Of a DNA stretch of 15,262 bases, positions 14,302-15,262 are shown one piece after another. Position 1 is the stretch's first letter. Each line of letters opens with the position of its first letter. Origin of the DNA: Stomatobaculum sp. (lineage in GTDB: Bacteria > Bacillota_A > Clostridia > Lachnospirales > Lachnospiraceae); contig JAFSYO010000183.1 of NCBI GenBank assembly GCA_017449925.1, positions 1-15,262 on the forward strand, written 5' to 3'. The position numbers were made by a program, and so were the translations under genes. Under the pieces are notes generated by a model, which was given only the letters and a program-made list of their open reading frames with translations, was not told the DNA's origin and ran no database searches.

Positions 14302-15090
14302 TTATCCCGGGAAATAGTGAAATTTCACGAGTTCCTCGATTTGCCGTATATCCAGCGGATACTTCTCTGTTTCTGTGGTGATGATCAGATTGTTTCCTGG
14401 GATCCAGCCGTTCTTAATGTACAGGTTCAGCTTTGACGTTGTGTTATCTATATAAGCAGGTTTGTCAAGCAAGCCGAAATGCTCCCAGATAATGATCTTC
14501 CTGTCGAAGGGACGTAATGTCGTGAAATCAGGATAAATACTTACACCATCCAACGGCAGTCTGCACTCGTACCGGTAGGGAATGCTGTTTTTAGCAAGCA
14601 CGTAGCTGATCTGAGTTTCAGACTTTGATCTTACAAGTTCTCCGCGGATGGTAGGATACTTTAAGTGATCCGGATAATCCATGTTTTTGTCATATTCTTC
14701 TCTTGCCCACAGTTCCAGATCATCCGGAAGCTTCAGCAGCTGTGGAAGGAGCAGTTCCCGTATTCCCGGAGATTCCTCCAAAAGAAGAGCTTCCCTTCCG
14801 CACCGTGCCGGGTATTTCTTCAGAAACGCCTCGTATGCCAGCAGCTTCTGATCGATTTCAGACAACATTCTTAGCAGATAGGTTTTGTAAGCAAGTTTTT
14901 CTGCTTCATCCTTCTGAGCCTTTGGGATATACAGACGCCGATTCTCTTCTTCCCGATACCACCGAAAAGTAGCTCCTCTTTTCTGCACGCTAAGCCTTCC
15001 CGGCGGTGCGCTGCTCAATTCCTTTTCCAGCATTCTCTTTTGTCTTTTTAATACGACATAGTCGTTTTTGACAGCCTGAAGCAAATCCAT
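14302..15090 (-). CDS. Hypothetical PD-(D/E)XK-like protein with coiled-coil N-terminus (WEHFG type)
   Basis: A 262-residue soluble protein of unknown function. The N-terminal third (about 1-95) is Lys/Glu/Leu-rich and likely coiled-coil, with a short beta-like segment GRLSVQKRGATFRWY (31-45). The C-terminal part (about 150-255) reads like a restriction-endonuclease fold: Glu158 in RSKSETQISYVLA, then IPYRYECRLPL, Asp188 in YPDFTTL, and Glu203 in IIIWEHFGLLD, then NGWIPGNNLIITTE. Thus E, D and E are at nuclease-like spacing, but the usual Glu-x-Lys is Glu-His. I recall similar proteins as frequent and uncharacterised in Clostridia. AAGGAGGG lies 8-9 bases before the ATG. The gene stands alone and is more A+T-rich than the left-hand genes, which may indicate separate ancestry. 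Nuclease function is inferred, not shown. Confidence 0.75.
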   Translation of the reverse strand: MDLLQAVKNDYVVLKRQKRMLEKELSSAPPGRLSVQKRGATFRWYREEENRRLYIPKAQKDEAEKLAYKTYLLRMLSEIDQKLLAYEAFLKKYPARCGREALLLEESPGIRELLLPQLLKLPDDLELWAREEYDKNMDYPDHLKYPTIRGELVRSKSETQISYVLAKNSIPYRYECRLPLDGVSIYPDFTTLRPFDRKIIIWEHFGLLDKPAYIDNTTSKLNLYIKNGWIPGNNLIITTETEKYPLDIRQIEELVKFHYFPG

Positions 15091-15194
15091 ACCTGTAGCC
15101 CTCCTTATATTTTCTCTTTTTTTGCCTCTATATATAAGGACGACGAAAATCGGGAAATACTGTCAAAAAAACATGAATTTATAAAAAATAATTT

Positions 15195-15214
15195 CTGACT
15201 TCAAAAAAAGTCAG
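15195..15214 (-). terminator. Possible terminator hairpin for a gene beyond the right edge
   Basis: CTGACTT/AAGTCAG (7 bp, 6-base loop) is followed on the minus strand by AAATTATTTTTTATAAA. The stem is short, so this is a weak candidate. If real, it separates the nuclease-like gene from minus-strand transcription entering from the right. Positions 15091-15194 hold the leader of the nuclease-like gene, and 15215-15262 show nothing recognisable. Confidence 0.3.
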
Positions 15215-15262
15215 CATAGCCCTTTCCTGCTTGTCTAAAAAACACCTGCCGGAAGAAGCGGC

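Noticed and set aside
15129..15166. TTGACA and TATATA upstream of the nuclease-like gene as a promoter
   Set aside because: The spacer is about 23-24 bases, too long for a sigma-A promoter; a promoter is likely nearby but cannot be fixed.

Overview
The window looks like chromosomal DNA from a Gram-positive anaerobe of the Clostridia, most likely Lachnospiraceae-like. The reasons are the Shine-Dalgarno-rich starts, an enzyme I with a Clostridia-style phospho-His loop, a CBS-domain family II pyrophosphatase, and a right-hand gene of a WEH-type nuclease-like family that I recall as common in these bacteria. The genes are G+C-rich, while the right-hand intergenic block and last gene are visibly more A+T-rich. 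No species can be named from sequence alone.

Layout. From about 10.7 kb down to the left edge everything is on the minus strand. First comes a housekeeping cluster: hotdog thioesterase, CBS/DHH pyrophosphatase, endonuclease III and a PAP2 membrane protein, tightly packed with a 4-base overlap at the end. A sugar module follows: a GH13_4 amylosucrase-like enzyme with a histone-H1-like Ala/Lys/Pro tail, an overlapping Cof-type HAD phosphatase, and a sucrose/trehalose-type PTS permease EIIBCA. After a good sigma-A promoter come ptsH (HPr) and ptsI (enzyme I, cut by the left edge). From 10.96 to 13.57 kb, divergently on the plus strand, lie a tandem-FHA ABC ATPase and its separate ABC-2 permease, closed by a strong terminator. 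A 735-bp gene-free block (13.57-14.30 kb) follows, holding GC-rich hairpins, three 52-bp tandem repeats and a dyad-symmetric array of four 36-bp elements. The last gene, on the minus strand, encodes a PD-(D/E)XK-like protein of unknown role.

How the genes may work together. EI and HPr feed phosphate to EIIBCA, which would import a disaccharide as its phosphate. The amylosucrase family normally needs unphosphorylated sucrose, so the HAD phosphatase translated with it is a natural candidate to remove the phosphate. That would give an import, dephosphorylation and glucan-synthesis route. This is inference. HPr keeps His15 but has Lys where the regulatory Ser46 normally sits, so classical HPr kinase control through this protein looks impossible.

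The least explained parts are the symmetric 36-bp element array at 13.9-14.24 kb, the amylosucrase tail, and the kinase-less FHA-FHA-ABC exporter.
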